A stretch of 64,000 nucleotides of DNA, from assembly GCF_021130785.1 (NCBI RefSeq), contig NW_025776784.1, positions 62,001 through 126,000 on the forward strand. Reading direction: 5' to 3'. The notes below the pieces were generated by a model. That model saw nothing but the letters and a program-made list of their open reading frames with translations, was not told the origin of the DNA and did not search any database. Source of the stretch: Homalodisca vitripennis. Lineage: Eukaryota > Arthropoda > Insecta > Hemiptera > Cicadellidae. How positions within the stretch are numbered: position 1 is the stretch's first letter; each line of letters starts with the position of its first letter. A program made the position numbers and the translations under genes. This document shows positions 13,463 through 24,245 of the stretch, piece after piece.

Positions 13463-13480
13463 TGAGTGAAATTTCACTCA
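13463..13480. repeat. 18-bp perfect palindrome
   Basis: TGAGTGAAATTTCACTCA equals its own reverse complement. It lies just after block A of unit 1 and is not conserved at the equivalent places in units 2 and 3. It could be a dimeric protein-binding site, but nothing else supports that. Confidence 0.5.
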
Positions 13481-14025
13481 TGAACAACATGTGATCTTGT
13501 AGAATTACCGAATGACCACAACCTAGATGCACCACCTAGGTTATTATTGTTATTTTTGAGGTGATCTGTCTTTTTAAATTCCAATGTTTATTAAAAAAAA
13601 GGTATAACATTAATAAAGTATTGTTTAGTTTTATTTCAAGGTTATACATTTAAAAATCAACTTACGATACTTTGTATAATTGATTCATTTTTATTTGTTA
13701 TCTAAGAAAAAGGAAATTTTTAAATTTAGCACGTTTTGTATTATATATTTGATTAAAATAGATCGTGTTTGTATATCTAGTCTGATATTAAAGCAATGTA
13801 AAAAGCACACTTTATTTATCTAGCTAAATATTACATGATGGATGATTTAACGGAATATTGGAGTTAAAACGATTTTTTTTTAACAAATTTTAAATTATAA
13901 CTTTTTAAACATGCTTATTTAAGTTTTTCCCGGAGTGGTAATATCAACATTATAATGAAATATACTTATAATAATAAAGTTTTTACAATTATATATGTTG
14001 TTACGAAAAAATAGAGGGAAATATT

Positions 14026-14150
14026 TATTGGCTGAGCATTAGCGAAGCCTATACTTAGAAAGGCTGAATAATTTGAACTCTGTACGATATCTCAACAATG
14101 AAATGACTTATAGAGTTGATATTTTTGAATGACGCTTAATCTATTTATAG
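14026..14150 (-). repeat. dispersed repeat, partial copy
   Basis: TTGGCTGAGCATTAGCGAAG is the reverse complement of the family signature. Weaker similarity (ACGATATCTCAACAATG) continues to the right. Confidence 0.5.
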
Positions 14151-14499
14151 GTTCCAACAGGATGGTGTTTGTCCCTCCATACGGTTGAGTGTTAGTGACA
14201 ATTTTTACATTGGTATCTGGAGGAACCATGATGTCAATAAGAAAATTAAGAGTAAAGAAATTTGTGAAAAGCTTCATAAAATCATATGACGTTTTAAAGT
14301 TTGACCTTGTAATACATGTCGCTGTAGACTTTACATTTTGTATGCAGCCTCATCGAAGTCTGCTACGAAACATGTGTGCGGTTAAACTCCTACCTTGTTT
14401 ATTTTACAAAAGTTTTGACCGATGGCTGATTTTGCACAGTTCTTGCGTATATTCTATACGACAAAAAAAGTTGGAAAGATGAGTGTAACGTTATCTGAC

Positions 14500-14660
14500 A
14501 AACAACAGTCACTTACAATCTCTGTCATGTTACTCTAATGCAAAGATCTCTAGAGACAGGGGCCAAGCTACTGTTACAGTGACAGGACAATATCCATGCT
14601 AAAGTGAATTAGATCTTCTCTTATTATACTTGTACAGCAGTCACCGCTTGTTGTACTTTG
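14500..14660. repeat. segmental duplication block B, unit 1
   Basis: CAATATCCATG, AATTAGATC, CTCTTATTATAC and CAGTCACCGCTTGT correspond to 21755-21935 in the same order. Confidence 0.65.
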
Positions 14661-15504
14661 GTTTATTATAATTCCAACGTTTTATGATGCATTCCTTACC
14701 TTTATATTACTTATTTGAGAATTCTTGTTTCATATATATTTAGATCCTAAGTTATATCTGACGTTGATACAGAGTGCTTTAGATGTTGAAGGCAACAATG
14801 AGAAAGAGAATGTACCACGAGTAAACTAGCTAATGATTATATTAGAGGGCTAAAAATACTAATATAAAATATAATAAAAGTGTTGTGGCTTCCACAAGAT
14901 TTCATATACAAAACTAGATTAGGCACTTCATATTTTAGTACGCTTTATGTTTTTTATATTTTCATAATGTTATAGTACATAAAATGTAAAGATGAATATT
15001 ATCTGGCACATAGTATAATAATACATAGATTCTCAAAACCGGTAAGCTTGTCGTTGGAAAACAGAAAATATTCAACCATATATGATACCTGTATTATTCA
15101 TATTACTTATTAACGTTTATTTCCTGATTTTATGATTATAGTTTGATAAAAAATTATAGTTTACGTGTACGTACTTAAAACAAGTTACATTAAGTGTTTT
15201 TGTAAATGGTAAGCTCAACATTTAGTTTTGAATCCAACACATTTTCGTACCAAAAACTGATTCTCTCATATGTCAATGAAGCCAAACCGTTAATTTAACA
15301 TTTGTCTTCGAAACGGCAAAGCTTCAAACCAGTGGAGTGATCCTAATAATAAGTGACTAGAACAAAAAAACGCTAGGCACCAAGACTAAAACCAAGATTG
15401 GACCACTCTTTTTGTAATTGTTTTCTCAGTTGCGGAATTTAAACCAGTTGTACTAAACCTTTTTGAGGGAAAACGGTCCAACACCCTTAGAAAATATTTA
15501 CATA

Positions 15505-15578
15505 CCTCTCTGGGAATCGAACCCGTGACCTCTCGGTTAGATTCCCGGAGCCTTACCTCTGCGCTAAGTTGAAGGTCC
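15505..15578 (-). repeat. tRNA-derived SINE fragment or tRNA pseudogene
   Basis: On the minus strand an A-box-like TTAGCGCAGAGGTAAGGC is followed 27 bp later by a B-box GGTTCGATTCCC, the spacing found in tRNA genes. The T arm (CACGGGTTCGATTCCC) and part of the anticodon arm are visible. The position equivalent to T33 is not T, the anticodon stem has a bulge, and no pairing acceptor stem is seen. A working tRNA is therefore unlikely. A tRNA-derived SINE head is the best reading, although no LINE-like tail was identified. Confidence 0.6.
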
Positions 15579-15896
15579 TATCTGACTAGTTTACTTCCCA
15601 AAGTAGCAAGTCCATTTTCGGTGTTATACACTTCCACGTAAGGCCTTTGAAGAAAAATGACTAAGAGATTTTATAATTACAGAATAAGATTATTTATTTT
15701 AAACTATGAACACGTGTTTTTTTATAAGGTTTGATTTGGATTTCTTTATAATTTGCTGAAACAATTTATTGGTCTTTACTCATTTGGAATTAATTTTCAA
15801 ATCCACGACACGAATAATCTGTATATTCGAATACTCGTGGAATTATAAATACATCGAATGAATGAAACACAAAACTCCGGTACTCGGAGCCGCTGC

Positions 15897-16050
15897 AAAG
15901 GTAAAAGGAGCGAGCGAGCCGAGCGTAACGTGAACGGAAAATGATCAAAGTGAGATTTATTTATTAGGCTTACATCAATGTTTCGGCGTGTCTTTGTAAT
16001 TCGAAACGCGGAGAAAACGATATTTTTCTGTCAAGAAAAAGATAGAAGAG
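15897..16050. repeat. segmental duplication block C, unit 1
   Basis: GGTAAAAGGAG, AAAATGATCAAAGTGAGATT, TTAGGCTTACATCA, CGGCGTGTCT and GTAATTCGAAACGCGG correspond to 22990-23140. The match includes a GC-rich core. A tandem minisatellite starts directly after it in this unit only. Confidence 0.8.
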
Positions 16051-16051
16051 G

Positions 16052-16620
16052 AGTAAATAATTATTCCAAGCTGTCATGTTTATTACTGAACATTTACAAC
16101 AGATGTCTTGCATGTTGAAACGTGTCGCGGAATATTGGTCAGAGGTTCATGCCTGAGAGTAATAATTATTCCAAGCTGTCATGTTTATTACTGAACATTT
16201 ACAACAGATGTCTTGCATGTTGAAACGTGTCGCTGAATATTGGTCAGAGGTTCATGCCTGTTCATGCCTGAGAGTAATAATTATTCCAAGCTGTCATGTT
16301 TATTACTGAACATTTACAACTGATGTCTTGCATGTTGAAACGTGTCGCTGAATATTGGTCAGAGGTTCATGCCTGTTCATGCCTGAGAGTAAATAATTAT
16401 TCCAAGCTGTCATGTTTATTACTGAACATTTACAACAGATGTCTTGCATGTTGAAACGTGTCGCTGAATATTGGTCAGAGGTTCATGCCTGTTCATGCCT
16501 GAGAGTAATAATTATTCCAAGCTGTCATGTTTATTACTGAACATTTACAACTGATGTCTTGCATGTTGAAACGTGTCGCGGAATATTGGTCAGAGGTTCA
16601 TGCCTGTTTATGCCTGAGAG
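16052..16620. repeat. five-copy ~115-bp tandem repeat
   Basis: Units start at 16052, 16158, 16273, 16388 and 16504, with lengths of about 106, 115, 115, 116 and 117 bp. Each carries AATAATTATTCCAAGCTGTC, TCTTGCATGTTGAAACGTG and GGTCAGAGGTTCATGCCTG. The first unit lacks a 9-bp duplication (TTCATGCCTG doubled) present in the others. Unit-to-unit differences are few, so the expansion is recent. Despite a similar period it is unrelated in sequence to the array at 44.4-50.3 kb. Confidence 0.95.
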
Positions 16621-16868
16621 ATATAATTATATTCTCTACCCGACTACACTTCCGCTCCACTGATAGAAGAGAGTAAATTGTGCGTGTGCGCCCATCATTG
16701 GATCGTTTGTGACGAAAATATCTATATTTAGCCTTTTCAACATAGCTCGTTATAACGATGCTTACAGTTTTGAAAAGGCAGGAGCATGTGTTACATAAAG
16801 GGCTTAGCTGAGATTGCAACCAAAATTTCAAGTTTATAACATATTTCTAGTAGGGTACATGCAATATT

Positions 16869-17092
16869 CTCGTTGCCATCTTGGTTACCCAAAAGAACAG
16901 ATTATGTTTGATCGATAACGCTTAGCCAAATAACTAAATTCGATTTTGCATATAGATGTGAAGTTTTTTGAAAATGTTAAGTGTTTTAATCAGTTCGTTT
17001 AAAGATATCGAGCGGACAGACAGACTGAAATGAAGTTTTCTATCCCCAAAAGCTTCACTAACGCTCAGATAACAACTTGTGAGATTTCCCAC
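16869..17092 (+). repeat. dispersed repeat, 'GCTAACGCTCAGCC' family, copy
   Basis: TTCTCGTTGCCATCTTGG, GATAACGCTTAGCCAAATA, AAGATATCGAGCGGACAG and a closing CTTCACTAACGCTCAG appear in the family order. The signature occurs at both ends here too. Confidence 0.7.
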
Positions 17093-18319
17093 ACATAAAA
17101 AACTAAACTAAACTTGTATTATAAGTTTGGTTTTGTAAAAGTTCACATTTACAGGAAGTATACTGTAAAAGTAGGGTACATGCACGTACTTTTAAATCAA
17201 CCTTCTAAGTTGACCCTGACACTTTTGGAATTTTGGGTTTGAAGTTATACAGCAGTTTGATACCTAATTCGGCCAAAGTTCTGCCAAAGTATTAAAATTT
17301 GTTTTTTCTCAAGTAAAATTAATTACACTGACTTTAATTATACCGAGCTATTACAAACATACTTAGCTGATTTTGGGTGCCCAGTTTAAATATTCATATC
17401 AAAATCATCCTACAACTGGTACTTAAGTACCTATTGCCAATTATTAATGCCGAAGTAGATGGATTAATACCGCATTTTTTGCGGAATTCGGATGTGACAA
17501 TTATCCTATTATTAGTACCTAATTAGTATCAACTAGTGAGAAAAGTATGGTTTATTACATGAACAAAGAAAGAATTATATATTTCCATCAATAGACACTT
17601 TAAATTGACATATTTAATGTGTCATTCAGAAATTAGAACTGCAGCTACGCAATATTTTATATTTATATATGTAATTACTTCTAGAGTATTTAAACAATTA
17701 AAATCTGGTCAACAGTTTTAGAGCGTGTAATTCCATCAAGCCATTGAACTAGTATATGTTGGCAAAGTAAGTAAATTAGTTTGAAGAAAAGTGTTCTTAT
17801 ACAGCTTGGCTTAGCTTAGGAGATAAATAACTCATACAGACGAGGTGTAGTGAGGTCCGTGGGGTTATTTCAGATAGTTCTGAGGTCCGAAGCTAGGGCT
17901 GCGCGACGTATCTTTGATTGTTACCGTTCACATATTTGCTACCGGACTTCTCTCACTCCACAGATTGCATTGCGACCGATCACTTTTGCCTTGTCTCAAT
18001 TTATAACGTAGGATAACTTATCACTTAAGCATCTAGTGCAATCAAAGCTCATAGCCTAGACATAGTACAACATATAGTGTATCCAATATGGTTTAAATTA
18101 ACTTAGAAATGGGGTTTTTTACATAAAAATCAGGGATTTTTTCTGTAAAGTTTATTTAACCAATCTCGTAGTTGCATATAAGATAATCTTCAATAATTAA
18201 TTTAATCCATCTCTCAATTTATATTACAAATAAATAATAAAACTCGGAAACGCTAAGACGAAAAGAATAATTATTAAGTTCTGTAAACGAATTATAATTT
18301 TATCATGATTAGAAACGTT
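17093..18319. other. intergenic; equivalent of block D not recognised
   Basis: By spacing, a unit-2 copy of block D would be expected near 17.1-17.4 kb, but I cannot recognise it. A GC-richer patch (17840-18000) repeats the word GAGGTCCG twice and has no identified function. Confidence 0.4.
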
Positions 18320-18600
18320 AAGCATAAGATGGTTAAAGGGAAGCTTGAATGATGCAATTAGCTTCGGGTATTTAATTACTAATTAGCAAAGCTCTTTTGG
18401 CGGTCCTCTTCAAATGACATTCAACAGCGACATTGTGCTCTTTGAAATGTATTTTGAGCTTTCAATGAGAAATTGTTTAACAAATCTCTTCAGGCCTCTT
18501 TATGTTTTCCTCATAACTTTTACTCATAAAATTTTTTGTGATGTGTTTTCAATAGGCACTTTTCTCTAACAAAAGTTATATTATGGTTTTATTTAGCCTG
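18320..18600. repeat. segmental duplication block A, unit 2
   Basis: AATTAGCTTCGGGTATTTAA, TTACTAATTAGCAAAGCTC, TTTTGGCGGTCCTCTTCAAA and GACATTCAACAGCGACAT are almost identical to unit 3 and clearly related to unit 1. Confidence 0.85.
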
Positions 18601-18990
18601 CCCGACAATAGAGTGTAATCTTGGTAAAGCCTCAGAGCGCCACAACTCGGTGGCAGTGCCTGGGTTATTGCTAAGAGGATCTCTGTTATTAAATTGTCCA
18701 CTTTAATAAAAAATAGTAATAAACTACCATTTTTACGTTTTATTACAAAATCAAAACAGATACTAACAATTTTTCAGTATTAGTTCTCTTTCAGTTTTTA
18801 CTGATTCATGAAATGTAAATTCGAAACTTTTTACTTTTTGTGTGATATAGTAATACAGTTTGTATTATTGGTACAATTATCAAACAATTCATAAAAATTA
18901 TCAAAGCATTTGCTGCTTTATAAGTAAACATGACAATGTAAAATAAGGTGCTTGTTCATTGTTTTTGTAACGTATTGTAGATATATACGA

Positions 18991-18991
<1 letters not shown>

Positions 18992-19055
<64 letters not shown>
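18992..19055. repeat. (TA)n microsatellite, left of mariner insertion
   Basis: A TA run ends exactly at the left terminus of the transposon. A second TA run (21314-21372) starts exactly at the right terminus. The pair looks like one microsatellite split by the insertion. Confidence 0.95.
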
Positions 19056-19058
<3 letters not shown>

Positions 19059-21310
19059 GGTGGAAAAAAAGTATGGAAACGCTTTCACTAATTTTGTATG
19101 GCTTCACTTATACAAATTAAATTTTGTACATCACCACTTGTATTAAAGAACCTAGTTTTTGAGACCAGTGGGGACAGTTTATCTTTTCAGGGGGACGGCC
19201 CGTGAGGAGTCGGACGAAAATCTTAAATGTAAGCATAGGCCGAGTTTGGTATCAAATTAAAGGTCTAGTAAAGAGAAACTCATTACCGCAAACCGCACTT
19301 AAAAAGGTTGACCCTATCCAGAGTACGGGCCGTATGAATTTCATGACAAAGAAATTTTGTAATTTTGTCCTGTGAAGTAACTAATTTACTTTCAGTAGTA
19401 TGCTTTATGACGGTTATGTAAATTTGAAAAACAATTTCCAACAAAAAATTATTTTTTTTACCTCTACATTTGTTGGATAACAGTAAATAGGGGTTTTCCT
19501 GTCTTGTCTTCAAGAAACTGAGAGTATTAAATAATACCACCGCAACTCCTTATCAACATGAGGACAAGGTCCAGTCCCTCCAGCCCTTTTATCTCAGGCA
19601 AACATAAACTGGTTTAGGCAATACAAACAGTACTGTCACAGCAAAACTCCACAATTTTGTATTTTTAATATCAGCTTGGTTTTTTAGTCTACGTTATAAT
19701 TTCGTCCACGTAAGATAAAGTTGAAAGTCTTCACTAGAAGGTACTGCGATAGTTATAAATTTTTTTACTTAAGTGTTTTACATTTTATTCTACTAGTTTT
19801 AAAAGCAATGTCACTTAGTGAGTTTGAGAGAATCACGCTGCTTATGATGCGTGGGTATGGATATCTAGTTCGTCCCTATGAAGAAACAGCGCATTTGTTT
19901 AATGACACTTTTCTTGATAGACCCCCAATTAGTAAGTCAACAGTGTTTAAGACAGTAAAAAGATTTGAAGAAACTAGAACAGTCAAAGATCGCGAAAGAA
20001 AAATGGCAGGCCTAAATCGGCAACAAATGAACAAAAATCTTTGGATGTACTCCAAAACATTTGTTGAAAATCCCACCACCTTGTCCAGAGTGGCTGCAGA
20101 AGATCTTGATATGAGCCATACCTCAGTGTTGAATGTTTTACACAAAAAACAAGTATCACCCTTTTAAAGTAACCCTAACCCAAGAACTTGCGGAGGATGA
20201 TTTTGATCGAAGGACTGAATTTTGCAAAATAATGATGAGAAAGTGTGACGAAATTCAAAATTTTTTAAGTTCGATATTGTTTTCAGATGAAGCTACATTC
20301 TTTGTTAATGGACAAGTTAATAGGCATAATTGCCGTTACTGGGTCGACCATATAATCCACACTGGATGATAGAAGGCCACACACAAAGGCCTCAAAAAGT
20401 GAATATGTGGGCTGGAATAATAAACAATAACATTGTAGGACCGTTTGTGATAGATGGAAATCTAACAGGCGAAATTTATTTCAATATGTTGACAAATAAC
20501 ATTTTGCCAGCAGTGCGTGCTCTTCTTGTGGCAAATTTTAATGCAGTATGGTTTCAGCAAGATGGAGCACCGCCCCATTACTATTTGCGGGTGCGCAATC
20601 TGTTAGATGAAGTGTTTCCTAACCGTTGGATTGGTCGCAGGGGTACCGTTGAGTGGCCGGCTAGGTCACCGGATCTTAATCCACTAGATTTATTTTTGTG
20701 GGGTTTCTTAAAAGATAATGTGTATAAAACTAAACCAGCCAACATTGAGGAGCTGACAAATCGTTTATTAGAAGAAGCTAGAAGAATTACACCCGAGATG
20801 TGACTGCAGTAGGTTTTTATAATAGACTAGCTCATTGCCAACAAGTGTTCGGAGAGCAGTTTGAGCACCTCATTTAAAATGTATGGTTATTTTTTGTAAT
20901 ACATAGATAATTTTTAATTTAATTCTTTTGGATAATTGTGTTCCATAAAGTGTCATTTTCAGTCAGAACAGTTTACTTGAGACTGTGAAATTGCGGAGAA
21001 ATAATAATTAATCAAACGTTACTTATGAAATTCAAACGGCCCGTACTCTGGATAGGGTCAACCTTTTTAAGTGCGGTTTGCGGTAATGAGTTTCTCTTTA
21101 CTAGACCTTTAATTTGATACCAAACTCGGCCTATGCTTACATTTAAGATTTTCGTCCGACTCCTCACGGGCCGTCCCCCTGAAAAGATAAAACTGTCCCC
21201 ACTGGTCTCAAAAACTAGGTTCTTAATACAAGTGGTGATGTACAAAATTTAATTTGTATAAGTGAAGCCATACAAAATTAGTGAAAGCGTTTCCATACTT
21301 TTTTTCCACC

Positions 21311-21313
<3 letters not shown>
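19056..21313 (+). mobile_element. mariner-like DNA transposon with 289-bp inverted repeats
   Basis: The 2258-bp element starts CAGGGTGGAAAAAAAG and ends in its complement. Its terminal inverted repeats span 19056-19344 and 21025-21313, each 289 bp. By eye they differ at only three sites: two single-base indels that cancel and one substitution. This is far longer than the ~30-bp ends typical of mariner elements. Subunits such as GGACGGCCCGTGAGGAG lie inside each repeat. TA flanks both ends. The transposase between the repeats is frameshifted. Confidence 0.95.
19808..20877 (+). pseudogene. DD41D mariner-like transposase, frameshifted
   Basis: The likely start is the ATG at 19808 (MSLSEFERITLLMMRG). 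An N-terminal helix-turn-helix region runs to LDMSHTSVLNVLHK, where the frame shifts near 20150. The catalytic domain follows in two further frames. The first acidic block is LFSDEATFFVNGQVNRHNC; a shift falls near 20340; the second block is WFQQDGAPPH; the third is WPARSPDLNPLDLFLWGFLK. I count 41 residues between the second and third acidic residues, so it is a DD41D type rather than the DD34D of classical mariner. A last shift near 20800 leads into LAHCQQVFGEQFEHLI and a stop at 20875-20877. At least three frameshifts make the product inactive. A complete protein would be about 350 residues, the usual length. Confidence 0.92.
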
Positions 21314-21361
<48 letters not shown>

Positions 21362-21372
21362 ATATATATATA
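21314..21372. repeat. (TA)n microsatellite, right of mariner insertion
   Basis: Continuation of the TA tract interrupted by the transposon, with one TTA irregularity. Confidence 0.95.
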
Positions 21373-21407
21373 AAATCATATATTCACTTCGGGTGTATAA
21401 ATGCAGA

Positions 21408-21625
21408 ATTACTCTATTATAACAATTATTAAACTTCTCGGTACAAAAAATCCCTTTAATATTTCGGCATTTGCCGTTTTTCAAAAATGTATAATAAAAT
21501 ATAACACAGCAAACACAATTAACATGACGTTATATTTTATTATACCTGTTTTGAAAACGGCAAATGCTGAAATATTAAAGGAAATTTTATACCGATAAGT
21601 CCAATAATTGTTATAATAGAGCAAT
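21408..21625. repeat. long near-perfect hairpin (foldback element or hairpin RNA source)
   Basis: The left arm 21408-21505 and right arm 21529-21625 are inverted copies of about 97 bp with roughly ten differences, separated by a 23-nt loop. Both arms hold CTATTATAACAATTATT, CCTTTAATATTTC and GCATTTGCCGTTTT. The frame at 21401-21598 merely reads through the hairpin. A third, direct copy of the outer part of the right arm follows at about 21640-21680 (ATTAAAGGAAATGTTGTA and AATAATTGTTATATAG). Confidence 0.9.
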
Positions 21626-21754
21626 TCTTATTGCTCGCATTAAAGGAAATGTTGTATCGAGAAGTCTAATAATTGTTATATAGCCTACATACAAAATGGT
21701 TTTTTATGAAGTACAGTAATAATTGCACAATAGTTAATGGGCAACAAACATTTT

Positions 21755-21935
21755 CTAGGAAAGATAAGAGTAACTATTTGATCACTTAAAATCTTCTTCA
21801 TGTTAGACAAATACAAAGATTTAAAGATTGAGGAAGACAAACTACTGGTACAATTGCAGGGCAATATCCATGTTGAAATAAATTAGATCCTCTCTATTTT
21901 ACACACCAGTCAATCTCCGCTGTAGGGTAATTTAT
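21755..21935. repeat. segmental duplication block B, unit 2
   Basis: GGGCAATATCCATG, AATTAGATCCTCTC and CACACCAGTCAATCTCCGCTG align in order with 14500-14660. Confidence 0.65.
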
Positions 21936-22391
21936 TTCAGTGTAAAAAAAAATATATTCTTCATTTAAGTTAAAGTTTGTTATATATTTTTGGCCTTGTA
22001 TAACTAACCAAATTAAATACGGTTTCACATTAATTTATAACTATGTTTTATACTAGTCCAATACAATGGATTCAAGTTTAAAAGACACATTTGAGATTCG
22101 ACAGTACAATGTAACTCAGAAGCTAAACTAAAATAGTTATATTTTATCATAATAAATTAATTCATAACACAATTTCCACAAAAATTGATTCATTGCATTT
22201 GCTCAACGTTAAAGTATATCTAAAAATAAGTAAGAATATTATTAGGTTTAGGTTTAAACAATAAGTAGCTGTAGTAATAGCTTTCGACAGCTATATTTAT
22301 ATTTATTCAAGATTTTAATTATTAATATTTTTAAGCGAATGTTCAGCTCAGCCCCATTTCATCGTTCGCTTAGTTTGATGATGTCAGTCTA

Positions 22392-22425
22392 TTGGATTTG
22401 GCTGAGCGTTAGCGAAAATTTTTAC
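22392..22425 (-). repeat. dispersed repeat, terminal fragment
   Basis: GATTTGGCTGAGCGTTAGCG is the reverse complement of the family signature. Only this end is preserved. Confidence 0.5.
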
Positions 22426-22989
22426 ATGCGTTTTTCGGGTAACAGTTACGGCTAGGAAAGAATCAAACAATTTGTAAAAAAATGATATGTGATTAGTTCA
22501 AAATGTAGCCTATAAAAATGAAATAGATATAAACATGAAATGTTAAATGCAACTTCAGCAAAACCTGTTGCTATACATGTGGTGTGGCGTACCCCTACCT
22601 TGTATAATATTGCAGAGTATGAAATGCAAAATTATTGTTCTTATAGTGCTGTTGATTGAAATCTTATCTACTATCTAATAATTATAACCTGATTTTTTTT
22701 GTAAAATCAGAATGGTCTTTTTGAAATAAAATATTTGAATTTTAAACTTGAAATCAATTACTTTTAATATACTCTATGACTGTATTTTATACAACTCATA
22801 AATGATTCACGGTTTTGATTTTTTGTTACGAGATCGTCTTTAAACCAAGTTGGGGAACTTAAAATTGTTTATGCAGGTACTTAGCTTCTCAACGAAACCA
22901 ATAATCATCTTTTAGATTAATAATTCTTCTATGCGTATATCAAACGAGAAAAACGTAAATGTTGTGGCGCACGAAGTATGCTATAAAGG

Positions 22990-23140
22990 GAAAATAAGGT
23001 AAAAGGAGTAAAAGAGGAGCGTGTAATATAGACGCAAAATGATCAAAGTGAGATTTCATTTTTTAGGCTTACATCATGTTACGGCCTGTCTGTAATCAAA
23101 GCACGGTGTAAAAACAATACTTGTTAAGGCCAGGAAAGGA
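22990..23140. repeat. segmental duplication block C, unit 2
   Basis: AAGGTAAAAGGAG, GCAAAATGATCAAAGTGAG, TTAGGCTTACATCATG and CGGCCTGTCTGTAATC match 15897-16050. After subtracting the 2258-bp mariner insertion, the offset from unit 1 is about 4840 bp. Confidence 0.8.
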
Positions 23141-24049
23141 AATTCTTCATAATAATAATTGAGATGGTTGTAAAGAGTAGCTTGGATGTCCTTAAAAGTT
23201 CATGATTAGGTTAAAATACAAGGTCAGAGCATCTCCTTAACCTTATTAGTGACATTTTAATATAATATAGAGTAATAATATATTTTATCGTGCTTAATAT
23301 AAACATTCATTAGAGTTGACAATAAATTTATACGATGTTTTATTAAACAAACTAAACTTCTTTAGGTAACTACAACGAAATATTATGTTGGTTAGAATAA
23401 AAATTACTCTCGATTATCCCTATATATATAGATATATATATTAAGCGGTGAATGTTCACATTCTGAGAAATAAATTATTTATTTTAAAGACAGAAATCCG
23501 AATAAAGGAGTAAAATCTAAAATATTTCAGTCATTTACTGAAAACAACAATCAGAGAACAATATTCACCTATTGAACAGTCCAGAGTAATTTTAGCTAAA
23601 ACAACGGTATAATACAGTTGACTGGTTTCATTCATTTACCCACCGAATAAACAACTGATAGAACAAAATCAATCAACTGAAACTGCTTCCGCTCATATCC
23701 CAAAGCATCAAATGAAAAAAATCAACCGATGGAAAGAACTCTAATCAGTCAAATCCGCTTGTTTAAACAATCGAATGAATGAATTGTTTACAATCGGTTA
23801 TTTCTATTATTAGGTACGAGTACCGGTACGGAATCATGTATTAATTTGGTTCTTACAGTTGGACTGTTGTGTAGCCAGAAAGGATAAAAAATAATCGTAA
23901 TATATATGTTTTTCTTGTTAATTTAAAGTATTTTCAGAAGTTGAATCCATAATTTTACCAGAAGCGATGGTAATTTAAGTTATTATCAGGTGAAATTACC
24001 TCGAAAAAGCATGTAGGAAACTGTACTGATGGGAGTTAGACTGTCAAAT

Positions 24050-24245
24050 GAGCTGGAACACTGGAAACTGGAGGAGGTTTGGCCAGAAACAAACACGGTT
24101 TAGTACACAGAGTTTGCTGCTGAGCATTATAACCTCATCAGATGTGCAGACACGTTTAACAGATCCTGCGGCACTCTCCTGTCGTCATCTGCTCACTCAA
24201 TTTGCGTTGCTTTCACAGTTTCCGTATCCTGATGTTCATCTTTTA
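24050..24245. repeat. segmental duplication block D, unit 3
   Basis: TAGTACACAGAGTTTGCTG, GAGCATTATAACCTCATCAG, CTCACTCAATTTGCG and CCTGATGTTCATC match 12120-12300. The frame at 24048-24260 covers this block, but the block in unit 1 is not open, so a coding role is unlikely. Confidence 0.75.

Noticed and set aside
17093..17400. Unit-2 copy of duplication block D
   Set aside because: Searched at the expected spacing but no ordered words were found.
18901..19146. Tyr-Ile repeat frames
   Set aside because: Translation of (TA)n.
21012..21245. 77-codon minus-strand frame near the mariner end
   Set aside because: It lies in the right terminal inverted repeat of the transposon.
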